The notes below the pieces were generated by a model, which saw nothing but the letters and a program-made list of their open reading frames with translations, searched no databases and had not been told where the DNA came from. DNA of 64,000 bases, taken from Oryzobacter faecalis (GTDB taxonomy: Bacteria > Actinomycetota > Actinomycetes > Actinomycetales > Dermatophilaceae). The stretch's first letter is position 1; the number at the start of each line of letters is the position of its first letter. The DNA lies in contig NZ_JBKOFW010000005.1 in NCBI RefSeq assembly GCF_046764005.1, positions 263,040-327,039 on the forward strand. Reading direction: 5' to 3'. Shown one piece after another: positions 18,825 to 29,822 of this stretch. A program made the translations under genes and the position numbers.

Positions 18825-20359
18825 ACTCCCTGCCCCTGCTGACCCTCATGCTGGTCGTGCCGCTCGTCGGCGCGGTCGTCGTGGCGGCGCTGCCCGGTGG
18901 GTCGGCGCGCAACGCCCGGCCGGTCGCCCTCGGGTTCTCCCTCGTCACCCTCGGCCTCGCGCTCGCCGCCTGGGCGCGGTTCGACACCGGCAGCACCGAG
19001 ATGTTCCAGCTCTCGGAGGTGTACGCGTGGATCCCGCAGTTCGGGGTGTCCTACGCGCTCGGGGTCGACGGCATCGCCCTGTCGCTCATCGTCATGGCGA
19101 CGATCCTCACCCCGGTCTGCCTGCTCGCGGCGTGGAAGGACGTCGACGCCGACGACCTCGGTCGCACCAAGCGCTACTTCGCGCTCATGCTCGTCCTCGA
19201 GGCGTTCATGGTCGGTGTCTTCGCCGCCACCGACGTCTTCCTCTTCTACGTCTTCTTCGAGGCGATGCTCATCCCGGTGTACTTCCTCATCGGGCTGTTC
19301 GGCGGTCCGCGTCGCCAGTACGCGGCGGTGAAGTTCCTGCTGTTCTCCCTCGCCGGCGGGCTCGTCATGCTCGTCGCGGTCATCGGCGTCTACGTCGCGG
19401 GCCCGGGCGGCGAGCAGGGCTTCCTCGTCGAGTCGCTGACCGACAACCTCGAGGCGAGCACCGGTGCGCTGCGCTGGATGTTCGTCGGCTTCTTCGTCGC
19501 GTTCGCGGTCAAGGCGCCGATGTGGCCGGTGCACACCTGGCTGCCGGATGCCGCGGCCGAGTCGCGCCCGGCCACCGCGGTGCTCCTCGTCGGTGTCCTC
19601 GACAAGGTCGGCACCTACGGGATGATCCGCTTCTGCCTCCAGCTGTTCCCGGAGGCCTCGCAGTGGGCGACACCGGTCGTCATCACCCTCGCGGTCGTGT
19701 CGGTTGTCTACGGCGCGCTGCTCGCGATCGGCCAGACCGACATGATGCGGCTCATCGCGTTCACCTCGATCAGCCACTTCGGCTTCATCGTCCTGGGCAT
19801 CTTCGCCCTGACGAGCGTCGGCGGCGCCGGGTCGACCCTCTACATGGTCAACCACGGCTTCTCCACGGCCGGGCTGTTCCTCCTCGCCGGGTTCCTCGTG
19901 GCCCGGCGCGGGTCGAAGCGGATCCCCGACTACGGCGGCTGGCAGCGGGTCACCCCCGTCCTCGCGGGAACCTTCCTCGTCGCCGGCCTGTCGTCGCTGG
20001 CGCTGCCCGGGCTGTCGAGCTTCGTCTCCGAGTTCCTCGTCCTCCAGGGCACCTTCATGCGCTACCCGGTGGCGGCCGTCATCGCGGCGGTCGGCATCGT
20101 CCTCGCGGCGCTGTACATCCTGCTGATGTACCAGCGCGTCATGACCGGGCCGAAGCCGAGCTTCGCCGAGGGCGAGGCGCCCCATGACCTCTCGCTGCGC
20201 GAGAAGGTCGTCGTCGCGCCGATCATCGCCTCGTTCGTGCTGCTCGGCTTCTACCCCAAGCCCGTGCTCGACCTCGTCAACCCGGCCGTGGACCGGACGC
20301 TGCAGATCGTCGGCGTCACCGACCCCGCGCCCGCCAACGCCTCCGGGAGCGCCCAGTGA
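18821..20359 (+). CDS. nuoM: NADH-quinone oxidoreductase subunit M
   Basis: Antiporter-like proton-pumping subunit (ND4). The pump glutamate is in VFLFYVFFEAMLIPVYFLIG near residue 146 and the lysine pair in AFAVKAPMWPVHTWLPDAAAE near 230; LIAFTSISHFGFIVLG follows. About 14 hydrophobic helices over 512 aa. GTG start overlaps the nuoL stop, and its own stop overlaps nuoN by GTGA, indicating tight translational coupling. Confidence 0.96.
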   Translation: MNSLPLLTLMLVVPLVGAVVVAALPGGSARNARPVALGFSLVTLGLALAAWARFDTGSTEMFQLSEVYAWIPQFGVSYALGVDGIALSLIVMATILTPVCLLAAWKDVDADDLGRTKRYFALMLVLEAFMVGVFAATDVFLFYVFFEAMLIPVYFLIGLFGGPRRQYAAVKFLLFSLAGGLVMLVAVIGVYVAGPGGEQGFLVESLTDNLEASTGALRWMFVGFFVAFAVKAPMWPVHTWLPDAAAESRPATAVLLVGVLDKVGTYGMIRFCLQLFPEASQWATPVVITLAVVSVVYGALLAIGQTDMMRLIAFTSISHFGFIVLGIFALTSVGGAGSTLYMVNHGFSTAGLFLLAGFLVARRGSKRIPDYGGWQRVTPVLAGTFLVAGLSSLALPGLSSFVSEFLVLQGTFMRYPVAAVIAAVGIVLAALYILLMYQRVMTGPKPSFAEGEAPHDLSLREKVVVAPIIASFVLLGFYPKPVLDLVNPAVDRTLQIVGVTDPAPANASGSAQ

Positions 20360-21906
20360 CCGACTTCCAGATGGTCGACGTCGCCTACGCGGCGGTCCTG
20401 CCGATGTTCATCGTCGCCGCGGGCGCGATCGTCGGCGTGCTCGTCGAGGCCTTCGCCCCGCGCGCGGTCCGCCACGGCGTCCAGGTGTGGCTGACCGTCG
20501 CCACCCTCCTCGTCGCGCTGGCGGCCCTCGTCGTGTGGTCGCGGGAGGACCAGGCCGTCACCCTCGGCGGCTCGGTCGCCATCGACGGCGTCGCGCTCTT
20601 CCTCCAGGCCTCGCTCCTGCTCCTGGCGGCGACCGGCGTGCTCGTCATGGCCGAGCGCTTCGGCGGGGTCGGCGCCGACGCCTTCACCCCGATGGGCGCC
20701 TCGACCCCCGGGTCCTCGCAGGAGGACGCCGCCACCCGCGCCGGGTACGCGACCTCCGAGGTCTTCCCGCTCACCCTGTTCGCGGTGCTCGGGATGATGG
20801 TCTTCGTCAGCGCCAACGACCTCATCACGATGTTCGTCGGGCTCGAGGTCCTCTCGCTGCCGCTGTACGTCATGACCGGCCTCGCGCGCCGTCGCCGCCT
20901 GCTGTCGCAGGAGGCCGCGCTCAAGTACTTCCTCCTCGGGGCGTTCTCCAGCGCGTTCTTCCTCTTCGGCGCGGCACTGCTCTACGGCTACGCCGGGTCC
21001 AGCGACCTCAAGCTCATCTCACAGGCGATCTCCACGGCCTCGGGCGACCTCGACGGCCTGCTCCTGCCCGGCGTCGTCCTCACCCTCATCGGCCTGCTGT
21101 TCAAGGTCGGGGCGGTGCCGTTCCACTCGTGGACGCCCGACGCCTACCAGGGGGCGCCCACCCCGGTCACCGGCTTCATGGCCGCCTGCACCAAGCTCGC
21201 CGCGTTCGGCGCGATCCTGCGCCTCGTCTACGTCGGTGTCGGCGCGAACCGGTGGGACTGGGAGATCGGCGTCGCCGTCATCGCGGCCCTGACGATGGTC
21301 GTCGGTGCCGTCCTGTCGGTCACCCAGACCGACGTCAAGCGGCTCCTCGCGTACTCGTCGGTGGCGCACGCCGGCTTCATCCTCGTCGGTGTCCTCGCGT
21401 TCTCCGAGGCGGCCATCGGCGGCGTGCTGTTCTACCTGCTCGCCTACGGCTTCACGACGATCGCCGCCTTCGGCATCGTCGCGATGGTGCGCCAGGGCGG
21501 GTCCGAGGCGTCGCACCTGTCGCAGTGGGCCGGTCTCGGCCGCCGGCACCCCGTCGTTGCAGGCGTGTTCGCGTTCCTCCTCCTCGCGTTCGCCGGCATC
21601 CCGCTCACCTCGGGCTTCACCGCCAAGTACGCGGCCTTCGCCCCGGCCGTCGAGTCCGGCACCTCCGGGGTGGTCCTCGTCGTCATCGGTGTCCTCGCCT
21701 CCGCGGTCACCGCGTTCGTCTACGTCCGGCTCATCGTCCTCATGTACTTCACCGACGCCCCCGAGGGCGACGCCGTCGTCGCGCTGACGCCCTCGGTGCC
21801 GTCGACGATCGCCATCACGGTCGGTGTCCTCGTGACCGTCCTCGCCGGGGTCCTCCCCGGGCTCGCCCTCGAGGCCGCCGGCTCGGCCTCGCACTTCCTC
21901 CTGTGA
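20356..21906 (+). CDS. nuoN: NADH-quinone oxidoreductase subunit N
   Basis: Antiporter-like proton-pumping subunit (ND2), last complex I gene of the first operon. Motifs include DLITMFVGLEVLSLPLYVMTG (pump glutamate near residue 162), the lysine in LLFKVGAVPFHSWTPDAYQGAP near 250, and RLLAYSSVAHAGFILVG. Length 516 aa. GTG start overlaps nuoM; its stop overlaps the GTG of the following polyprenyl synthase gene. Confidence 0.96.
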   Translation: MTDFQMVDVAYAAVLPMFIVAAGAIVGVLVEAFAPRAVRHGVQVWLTVATLLVALAALVVWSREDQAVTLGGSVAIDGVALFLQASLLLLAATGVLVMAERFGGVGADAFTPMGASTPGSSQEDAATRAGYATSEVFPLTLFAVLGMMVFVSANDLITMFVGLEVLSLPLYVMTGLARRRRLLSQEAALKYFLLGAFSSAFFLFGAALLYGYAGSSDLKLISQAISTASGDLDGLLLPGVVLTLIGLLFKVGAVPFHSWTPDAYQGAPTPVTGFMAACTKLAAFGAILRLVYVGVGANRWDWEIGVAVIAALTMVVGAVLSVTQTDVKRLLAYSSVAHAGFILVGVLAFSEAAIGGVLFYLLAYGFTTIAAFGIVAMVRQGGSEASHLSQWAGLGRRHPVVAGVFAFLLLAFAGIPLTSGFTAKYAAFAPAVESGTSGVVLVVIGVLASAVTAFVYVRLIVLMYFTDAPEGDAVVALTPSVPSTIAITVGVLVTVLAGVLPGLALEAAGSASHFLL

Positions 21907-22928
21907 CGGGCGTGGCGACGGGCGCGCAGCGGGGCACCCCCTCGGTGCTCGAGCTCCCCGGGGCGTCCGAGGAGCTGCGCACCCGCCTCGCCGACGGGCT
22001 GGCCGCGGTCAACGCGCTCATCGAGGAACGGGTCGACCACGACGACCCGTTCATCGCCGAGGCCGGGGCGCACCTCACGGCCGCGGGCGGCAAGCGGTTC
22101 CGGCCGCTGCTGACCCTGCTCGCGTCCGAGCTGGGGTCGGGGGCGTCCACCCAGGTGGTCGCCGCGGCGGCCGGCGTCGAGCTGACCCACCTCGCCTCGC
22201 TCTACCACGACGACGTCATGGACGAGGCCGACGTGCGGCGCGGTGCACCGTCGGCGAACGCCCTCTACGGCAACTCCACGGCGATCCTCGTCGGTGACCT
22301 GCTCTTCGGCACCGCCTCCGACATCGTCGCCGACCTCGGCCCCGAGGCCGTGAAGATCCAGGCGCAGACCTTCGTGCGGCTGTGCTCGGGACAGATCCGC
22401 GACGACCGACCCACCCCGCCCGGGGTCGACCCCGTCGAGCACCACCTCGGCGTCCTCGCCGACAAGACCGGCGTCCTCATCGCCACGGCCGCGCGCTACG
22501 GGGCGATGTTCGGCGGCTGCGACGCGGCCACGGTCGAGGTGATGCGCGAGTACGGCGAGCGGCTCGGGATGGCGTTCCAGCTGGCCGACGACCTCATCGA
22601 CATCGGGTCGGAGGCCGACGAGACCGGCAAGACCCCCGGCACCGACCTGCGCGAGGGCAAGCGGACCCTGCCCGTCCTCCACGTCCTCGCGTCGACCGAC
22701 CCCGCCGATGCGCGGCTGCAGGCGCTCCTCACGGGCGACCTGTCGTCCGACGAGCGGCTGTCCGAGGCGCTGACCCTGCTGCGGGCCCACCCGGCGATGG
22801 AACGTGCCCGCGAGCACACCGAGGCCGTCGCGCGGCAGGCGCAGGACGTCCTCGCCTCGCTGCCCGAGAGCGACGCGAGGTCGGCGCTGCACGCTCTCGC
22901 GACGGGCGTCGTCCACCGCGTCGGCTGA
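21903..22928 (+). CDS. Long-chain polyprenyl diphosphate synthase
   Basis: Trans-isoprenyl diphosphate synthase that condenses isopentenyl diphosphate units. The first aspartate-rich motif DDVMDEAD is near residue 102, preceded by GGKRFRPLL near 61; the second, DDLID, is near 228, followed by EGKRTLPVL. Length is 341 aa. Bulky residues are absent just before the first motif (SLYHD), which fits a medium- or long-chain product. The GTG start overlaps the nuoN stop, so it is co-expressed with complex I and probably makes the menaquinone tail (GrcC/HepB-like). The exact chain length cannot be read from sequence alone. Confidence 0.88.
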   Translation: MTGVATGAQRGTPSVLELPGASEELRTRLADGLAAVNALIEERVDHDDPFIAEAGAHLTAAGGKRFRPLLTLLASELGSGASTQVVAAAAGVELTHLASLYHDDVMDEADVRRGAPSANALYGNSTAILVGDLLFGTASDIVADLGPEAVKIQAQTFVRLCSGQIRDDRPTPPGVDPVEHHLGVLADKTGVLIATAARYGAMFGGCDAATVEVMREYGERLGMAFQLADDLIDIGSEADETGKTPGTDLREGKRTLPVLHVLASTDPADARLQALLTGDLSSDERLSEALTLLRAHPAMERAREHTEAVARQAQDVLASLPESDARSALHALATGVVHRVG

Positions 22929-22936
22929 CCCGTCGT

Positions 22937-22965
22937 CCGAGAATCGACCAACAGGTCGATCTCGG
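22937..22965 (+). terminator. Probable terminator of the nuo operon
   Basis: CCGAGAATCGACC and GGTCGATCTCGG form a 12-bp stem with one bulged A and an AACA loop, eight bases after the polyprenyl synthase stop. There is no U-tract, as is common in high-GC actinobacteria. Confidence 0.6.
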
Positions 22966-23017
22966 TACGCCCCACCGACGACCACCTCCGCCACGTCCTC
23001 GGCCCCTGAACCCGCGT

Positions 23018-23059
23018 CGTGTGCTCAGGTGGCTGCCAGGGCGACCAGTTGAGCACACG
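23018..23059. repeat. Dispersed 42-bp structured repeat, copy E
   Basis: Exactly 42 bases, CGTGTGCTCA at the left and TGAGCACACG at the right, so the outer 10-base arms pair perfectly; the inner part can continue with TGG/CCA. It lies between the nuo operon terminator and the nitroreductase gene. The remaining 196-base gap shows no further clear signal except the ribosome site at 23112. Confidence 0.85.
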
Positions 23060-23124
23060 AGCCCGAGAGGGCTTCCCAGGCGAGGTGGAGGGGTGTTGGA
23101 TCGAAACGAGCGGAGGTGAGGCCG

Positions 23125-23583
23125 ATGGCCCGTCGTGAGCGTCCGGCGAGGGTCCCGCCGCGGTGGGTCGTCACCGGCGCGTGGCGAGTCCACCGCGCGA
23201 TCTACCGCGTCAGCGGCGGTCGAGTCGGCCTCTGGCGTCCGAAGCCGGGCAGGTGGGGCACGCTGCGCCTGACGACGACGGGCCGACGGTCCGGGCAGCC
23301 GCGCAGCGTCCTCCTCGGGTACTACGAGGACGGCCGGAACCTCGTGACGATGGCGATGAACGGCTGGGGCGAGGGCGAGCCGGCGTGGTGGCTCAACCTC
23401 CTCGCGAACCCGGAGGCCGAGGTCGAGGTCAGGGGCGGCACCCGACGGGTCCGGGGACGAGCGGCCGAGGGCGAGGAGCGGGAGCGGCTGTGGGCCCGCT
23501 GGCGCGAGATCGACACCCAGCTCGACGAGCTCGCCGCGCTGCGCTCGACGCGGACGGCGGTCGTCGTCCTCGAACCGCTCTAG
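23125..23583 (+). CDS. Deazaflavin-dependent nitroreductase family protein (DUF385)
   Basis: Small protein of the F420H2-dependent (Ddn-like) nitroreductase family, which reduces quinones or nitro compounds with a deazaflavin cofactor. Family marks are LRLTTTGRRSGQPRSVLLGY near residue 48, the EGEPAWWLNLLANPEAEVEV segment near 85 and the C-terminal acidic stretch. Length 152 aa. I chose ATG 23125 because GGAGG at 23112-23116 sits eight bases upstream; the GTG at 23116 would overlap that ribosome site. The F420 use is inferred from the family; no F420 gene lies in this window. Confidence 0.8.
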   Translation: MARRERPARVPPRWVVTGAWRVHRAIYRVSGGRVGLWRPKPGRWGTLRLTTTGRRSGQPRSVLLGYYEDGRNLVTMAMNGWGEGEPAWWLNLLANPEAEVEVRGGTRRVRGRAAEGEERERLWARWREIDTQLDELAALRSTRTAVVVLEPL

Positions 23584-23630
23584 TCGACGACACCCGGCGA
23601 CACCTGCGAGGTCGACCCCGCGGCATCGCC

Positions 23631-23636
23631 TACCGT
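23631..23636 (+). promoter_or_regulatory. Putative -10 element upstream of the MraY-like gene
   Basis: TACCGT fits the TANNNT pattern and would start transcription near 23643, about 42 bases before the ATG. No convincing -35 was seen. Confidence 0.35.
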
Positions 23637-23684
23637 GGACGGGCCGCGCGAGCGATCGACACCGGAAGGGCACCCCAGGAACTC

Positions 23685-24797
23685 ATGGTCAACGTGATGC
23701 TGGCCGGAGGGATCTCGATGGCCGTCGCCCTGCTGGGCACGCGCCCGTTCATCGGCCTGCTCGTGCGGCGCCGCTACGGACAGTTCATCCACGACGACCT
23801 CACCCACCACCACGTCAAGCGCGGCAAGCCCACGATGGGCGGGGTGGTCATCATCGCGGCGGCGGTCAGCGGCTACGTCGCCTCGCACCTCGTCGTCATG
23901 GCCGTCGGACCCCTCGGGGCGCTGGGCGCGGCGAACAGCGGGTTCTCGCTGGGCGCCCTGCTCGTCCTCTTCCTCCTCGTCGGGCTCGGCCTCGTCGGGT
24001 TCCTCGACGACTGGACGAAGATCCGCAGGGAGCGCAGCCTCGGCCTCACCTCGCGCCAGAAGCTCGCCGGCCAGACGCTCGTCACCGTCGTCTTCGCCCT
24101 GCTCGCGCTGCTGCTCGAAGGCGAGGACGGGCACTCCCCGGCCTCGACGGCGGTCTCCTTCGTGAGGGACACGGGCGTCGACCTCGCCTTCGCCGGCCCC
24201 GCGCTGGGTGTGGTCCTGTTCATCGTGTGGGCGAGCATCCTCATCGCGGGCGCCTCGAACGGGGTGAACATCACCGACGGCCTCGACGGCCTCGCCACCG
24301 GGGCGTCGGCGATGGTCTTCGGCGCCTACACGCTGATCGGCCTGTTCCAGTCGGGTCAGGCCTGTGACGTCGCGGCGACCGCGAGCTGCTACGAGGTGGG
24401 CGACGCGCTCGACCTCGCCGTCGTCTCCTGCTCGATCGCCGGGGCCTGCTTCGGGTTCCTGTGGTGGAACACCTCACCCGCCGAGATCATCATGGGTGAC
24501 ACCGGCTCGCTGTCCCTCGGTGCGGCCCTCGCCGGGCTGGCGATCCTCACCCGCACGCAGCTGCTGCTCGTCGTCCTCGGTGGGCTGTTCGTCATCATCA
24601 CCGCGTCGGTGATCATCCAGGTCGTCAGCTTCCGCACGAGGCGCAAGCGGGTGTTCCGGATGGCGCCGCTGCACCACCATTTCGAGCTCGTCGGGTGGTC
24701 GGAGGTGACGATCGTCGCGCGCTTCTGGATCATCGCCGGGATCTGCGTCCTCGCCGGTCTCGCCCTGTTCTACGGCGAGTGGGTCGCCACCCCGTAG
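23685..24797 (+). CDS. mraY: MraY-like phospho-N-acetylmuramoyl-pentapeptide transferase
   Basis: Integral membrane enzyme that would attach phospho-MurNAc-pentapeptide to undecaprenyl phosphate, giving lipid I. About ten hydrophobic helices and all hallmark motifs are visible: HVKRGKPTMGG near residue 44, FLDDWTKI near 105 (Asp pair), NGVNITDGLDGLATG near 190, MGDTGSLSLG near 270 and the MraY-specific PLHHHFELVGWSE near 328, which distinguishes it from WecA. Length 370 aa. ATG 23685 has an AGGA five bases upstream. It is not in a mur/fts cluster: neighbours are a nitroreductase and a GNAT protein, so it may be a second copy. Confidence 0.88.
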   Translation: MVNVMLAGGISMAVALLGTRPFIGLLVRRRYGQFIHDDLTHHHVKRGKPTMGGVVIIAAAVSGYVASHLVVMAVGPLGALGAANSGFSLGALLVLFLLVGLGLVGFLDDWTKIRRERSLGLTSRQKLAGQTLVTVVFALLALLLEGEDGHSPASTAVSFVRDTGVDLAFAGPALGVVLFIVWASILIAGASNGVNITDGLDGLATGASAMVFGAYTLIGLFQSGQACDVAATASCYEVGDALDLAVVSCSIAGACFGFLWWNTSPAEIIMGDTGSLSLGAALAGLAILTRTQLLLVVLGGLFVIITASVIIQVVSFRTRRKRVFRMAPLHHHFELVGWSEVTIVARFWIIAGICVLAGLALFYGEWVATP

Positions 24798-24831
24798 CCC
24801 GTCATGCCTCCTCCCGCGGGGACCGGCGGTC

Positions 24832-25518
24832 TCAGCGCACCCACACGACGTGCGTCCCGGTGGTGCGGAAGCCGGCCGCGAGCCACCGGCCCAGCTCGTC
24901 CCCGTGGGCGTAGCCGACCAGTGCCCGTCCCGGGTGGAGGACGGCCGCGCACGCGACCATGGCGGCGACGTCCTCGTCCCGGCCGCCGGCCGCCCAGGCG
25001 TTGGACAGCTCCACGGTGGCGCCCGCCTCGTGCAGCACGGCGCCGCCGACCGGACCGTCCGGTCCGTGCCGGGCGAGGACCGCGAAGCGCGGGTGCTCGA
25101 GGAAGGCCGGGAGGAGGACGCCGGCGTAGTCGTGCCGCTCGTTCCACCTCGCCAGCTCGCCGGGCTCGGTGACGACGCCCCACCCCTCGGGCAGGGTGTC
25201 CGCGGGCGGCGGCGCCTCCCGGTGCAGCCAGCGGGCCTCGAAGAGCCGCTCGAACCCGGCCGGTGCGAGGTCGAGGCTGCCGTACGAGTCGGCGACGGAG
25301 CAGTGCTCGAACGGCTCGACGGCGTGGAGCACCCGGTCAGCCGTGACGTCGTGCTGCAGCGTCTTGGCGGCGGAGTGCCAGGGGGGCGGCTCGGCGAGCG
25401 CCCACCACAGCGCGCCGTCGGACCGCGTGGGGATCCCGTGCACGGCGAAGACGTCCTCGTACCACGCCAGGCTCGCGCGCACCCCGGCCCCTGGCCCCAC
25501 CGCCGTCTCCCCTGGCAC
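24832..25518 (-). CDS. GNAT-like acetyltransferase-domain protein
   Basis: I recognise only a weak match to the GNAT N-acetyltransferase fold in the C-terminal half: a PVGGAVLHEAGATVELSNAWA strand-loop region near residue 155 followed by RALVGYAHGDELGRWLAAGFRTTG, the typical pattern ending in an R-x-G-F acceptor strand. The N-terminal 100 residues are without clear match and rich in Trp and aromatic residues. The start is uncertain: the GTG at 25518 gives 228 aa, but an internal GTG at 25482 is possible; the only ribosome-like AGG directly abuts the GTG. It converges with mraY across 34 bases. Substrate unknown. Confidence 0.55.
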   Translation of the reverse strand: MPGETAVGPGAGVRASLAWYEDVFAVHGIPTRSDGALWWALAEPPPWHSAAKTLQHDVTADRVLHAVEPFEHCSVADSYGSLDLAPAGFERLFEARWLHREAPPPADTLPEGWGVVTEPGELARWNERHDYAGVLLPAFLEHPRFAVLARHGPDGPVGGAVLHEAGATVELSNAWAAGGRDEDVAAMVACAAVLHPGRALVGYAHGDELGRWLAAGFRTTGTHVVWVR

Positions 25519-25613
25519 CCTCCAGTGGTACCAGAGCCGGCCCGTCGCCGCGGCTCGTCGCGGGTTGTCATGGGGATGCCGAGGGGTGCCGCGTCCGACG
25601 TCGCCGAGCGGGG

Positions 25614-26587
25614 TCAGGGGCAGGGCTCGGTCGCCTCGGGGTCGTCGAGGTCGGCCACGGCGGGGCGGCGTCGGCGCGCGTGGCGCACCGAGTCGACCGT
25701 CAACAGCACGAGGGCGACCCACACGATCCCGAACCCGACCCACAGGGCTGCCGACACGTGCTCGCCCAGCACCACGACGCCGACGACGAGCTGCAGCACC
25801 GGGGTGATGAACTGGATGAGCCCGACGGTCACGAGCGGGATGCGCCGCGCCGCGGCGGCGAAGAGCAGCAGCGGGACCGCCGTCACGACCCCGGCCAGCA
25901 CCAGCAGCGCGGTGTGCCAGCCGCCGTGCCCGCTGAACGTCATCGCGCCGCGCGAGGAGAGCACGAGCAGCACGACCACGGCGACGGGCGCCAGCACCGC
26001 CGTCTCGGCCGCGAGCGAGTGCATCGCCTGCAGGCTCGCGCCGACCTTCTTCTTCGTCAGGCCGTAGAGCCCGAAGGAGAACGCCAGGGCCAGCGGGATC
26101 CACGGTACGACGCCGCCGCCGACGGCCAGGTACACCGACGCGACCGCGCCGACCCCCACGGCCGCCCACTGCAGCGGCCGCAGCCGCTCGCCGAGGACGA
26201 ACACACCGAGCGCCACGGTGACGACGGGGTTGAGGAAGTAGCCGAGCGCGGCCTCGTAGGTGCGCCCGGTGAGGACCGCGAGGACGTAGATGACCCAGTT
26301 CGCCGCGATGAGGACCGCGGCGACCGTGATGCCGGCGGCGAGCCGCCGGTTGCGCACGAGGGGGCGCACCCACGACAGGTCGCGCACGGCGACGAGCACG
26401 ACGGCGCAGAAGGCGAGGGTCCACAGGATCCGGTGGGCGAGGATCTCCCACGCCCCCGCGGGCGCGAGGGCCGCGAAGTACAGCGGGAACAGGCCCCAGA
26501 TGCCGTACGCGAGGAACCCGAAGAGGGTCCCCCGCCGCAGCTCGTCGTCGGCGCCCACCGAGGTCGAGACCGGTGAGCGCGTCGCCG

Positions 26588-26591
<4 letters not shown>
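25614..26591 (-). CDS. rarD: RarD family EamA-type transporter
   Basis: Ten-helix drug/metabolite-type membrane protein of the RarD subfamily; its substrate is not firmly known (E. coli RarD is named for chloramphenicol sensitivity). The early RarD signature GTLFGFLAYGIWGLFPLYF near residue 22, EILAHRILW near 48 and GYFLNPVVTVALGVFVLGERL near 117 are clear; two EamA repeats are evident. Length 325 aa. The GTG start at 26591 overlaps the korB stop (GTGA), so it is translated from the korAB mRNA. The functional link to KorAB is not obvious. Confidence 0.85.
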
Positions 26592-27681
<1,090 letters not shown>

Positions 27682-27685
<4 letters not shown>

Positions 27686-29547
27686 GGGAGGTCCTCCAGG
27701 GTGGACGAGATGACGTCGGCGAGCTCGACCGTGGAGAACGGCAGGCCGCGGACGGAGGTGTGCGAGCGGACGTCGACGAGGAACGTGCCGCGCAGCAGGA
27801 GCGCGAGCTGGCCGAGGTTCATCTCGGGGACGATGACCCGGTCGTAGGCGCGCAGCACCTCCCCGAGGTTCTTGGGGAACGGGTTGAGGTGGCGCAGGTG
27901 GGCCCGGGCGACGGCGCGGCCGGAGTTGCGCACGACCCGCGTGGCCGCGGCCACCGGTCCGTACGTCGAGCCCCAGCCGAGGACGAGGACGCGCGCGCTG
28001 CCCGAGGGGTCGTCGACCTCGAGGTCGGGGACGGTGATGCCGTCGACCTTCGCCTGGCGCAGGCGCGTCATCCGGTCGTGGTTGTCGGGGTCGTAGCTGA
28101 TGTTGCCGGTGACGTCGGCCTTCTCGATGCCGCCGACGCGGTGCTCGAGGCCGGGGGTGCCCGGGACCGCCCAGGGACGGGCCAGGGTGTCGTCGTCGCG
28201 CAGGTAGGGGTGGAACACCTCGTTGCCCTTGGCGTCGGTGCCGTTCGGCGCGCTCGCGAACTCGACCGCGAGGTCGGGCAGGTCGGCGACCTCGGGGACG
28301 CTCCACGGCTCGGACCCGTTCGCGAGGTAGCCGTCGGACAGGAGGAAGACCGGCGTGCGGTAGGTCGTCGCGATCCGGACCGCGTCCATCGCGGCGCGGA
28401 AGCAGTCGGCCGGGGTGTTCGGCGCGACGATCGGCACCGGGCTCTCGCCGTTGCGGCCGTACATCGCCTGGAGCAGGTCGGCCTGCTCGGTCTTCGTCGG
28501 CAGGCCGGTGGAGGGTCCACCGCGCTGGACGTCGACGATGACGAGGGGCAGCTCGAGGGAGACGGCGAGCCCGATCGTCTCCGACTTCAGCGCGACGCCG
28601 GGCCCGCTCGTCGTCGTGACGCCGATGGCGCCGCCGAAGCTCGCGCCGAGGGCGATGCCGATGCCGGCGATCTCGTCCTCGGCCTGGAGGGTCGTGACGT
28701 CGTGGCGCTTGAGGGCGGCCAGCGCGTGGAGGATGTCCGACGCCGGCGTGATCGGGTACGAGCCGAGGACGAGGGGCAGGCCGGCGCGGTGCGCCGCGGC
28801 GACCAGCCCCAGGGCGAGCGCGGTGTTGCCGGTGACGTTGCGGTACGTGCCCGGCGGCATGACGGCGGGGGCGACGACGAACGAGGACGCGAAGTCCTCG
28901 GTGGTCTCGCCGTAGTTCCACCCGGCGCGCAGGGCGGCGAGGTTGGCCTCGAGGATCTCGCGGCGTGAGCCGAACTTCTTGGTGAGGAACGCCTCGGTGC
29001 CGGCGGTCGGCCGCGTGTACATCCACGACAGCAGGCCGAGGGCGAACATGTTCTTCGCCCGCTCCTTCTCCTTGCGGGTCAGGCCGTCGAAGCCGGCGAG
29101 CGCCTCGACGGTGATGCTCGTCAGGGCCACCGGGTGCACGTGGAAGGACTCGAGACTGCCGTCGTCGACCGGGTTCGTCGCGTACCCGACCTTGGCGAGG
29201 TTGCGGGTGGTGAACTCGTCGGTGTTGACGATGATCGTCGCGCCGCGGGGGACGTCGGCGAGGTTGGCCTTGAGGGCCGCCGGGTTCATCGCGACGAGGA
29301 CGTCGGGGGCGTCGCCGGGGGTGAGGACGTCGTGGTCGGCGAAGTGCAGCTGGAAGCTGCTGACGCCGGGCAGGGTGCCCTGCGGGGCGCGGATCTCGGC
29401 CGGGAAGTTCGGCAGGGTCGACAGGTCGTTGCCCAGGCTGGCCGTCTCGGACGTGAACCGGTCGCCGGTGAGCTGCATGCCGTCGCCGGAGTCGCCGGCG
29501 AACCTGATGACCACGCGGTCGAGGGTCTTGACAGTCTTGCTGCTCAC
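27682..29547 (-). CDS. korA: 2-oxoglutarate:ferredoxin oxidoreductase alpha (gamma-alpha fusion) subunit
   Basis: Large subunit of the same enzyme. Residues ~10-190 are a gamma-type domain (VVIRFAGDSGDGMQLTG, then PAEIRAPQGTLPGVSSFQ), and from about 225 the alpha domain follows (GNTALALGLVAAAHRAGLPL, YPITPASDIL near 265, AEDEIAGIGIALGASFGG, TTTSGPG). Length 621 aa, standard for the actinobacterial fused form. GTG start with an AGGTGA about five bases upstream. It is transcribed divergently from the second nuo set across 419 bases, placing a source of reduced ferredoxin beside a complex-I-like module without NADH subunits. Confidence 0.93.
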
Positions 29548-29639
29548 TTGGTCACCTGGTCATCGGGAGAAGATCTCGCGGTCGCGCCCAGGTGGCCGGG
29601 TGGGGTCCGGTCGGAGTCCGGGGCTGCGCACCGCCATCC

Positions 29640-29645
29640 ATCCTA
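29640..29645 (-). promoter_or_regulatory. Putative -10 element of the korAB-rarD operon
   Basis: Minus strand reads TAGGAT. Transcription would start near 29633, leaving a leader of about 85 bases before korA. The -35 region is not recognisable. Confidence 0.35.
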
Positions 29646-29822
29646 CGTGGGCGCGCCGCTGCGCATACGGCCGTCCCGGAAGGAGGGAGACCCGTTCGGC
29701 GAACGGTCGTGGCGAGGCAGCGGGCGGGTGGGCGCACCCCTCCCAGAGGGGGAGTCCTCCCCATGGTGCCGGCGCGCGGACCGGGCCACAGTGGTGCCAC
29801 GGCCGGCTCCGGGGAGGGAACC

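Noticed and set aside
29640..29820. tRNA or small RNA gene in the korA-nuoA2 gap
   Set aside because: No cloverleaf, CCA end or terminator pattern was found; only short palindromes.
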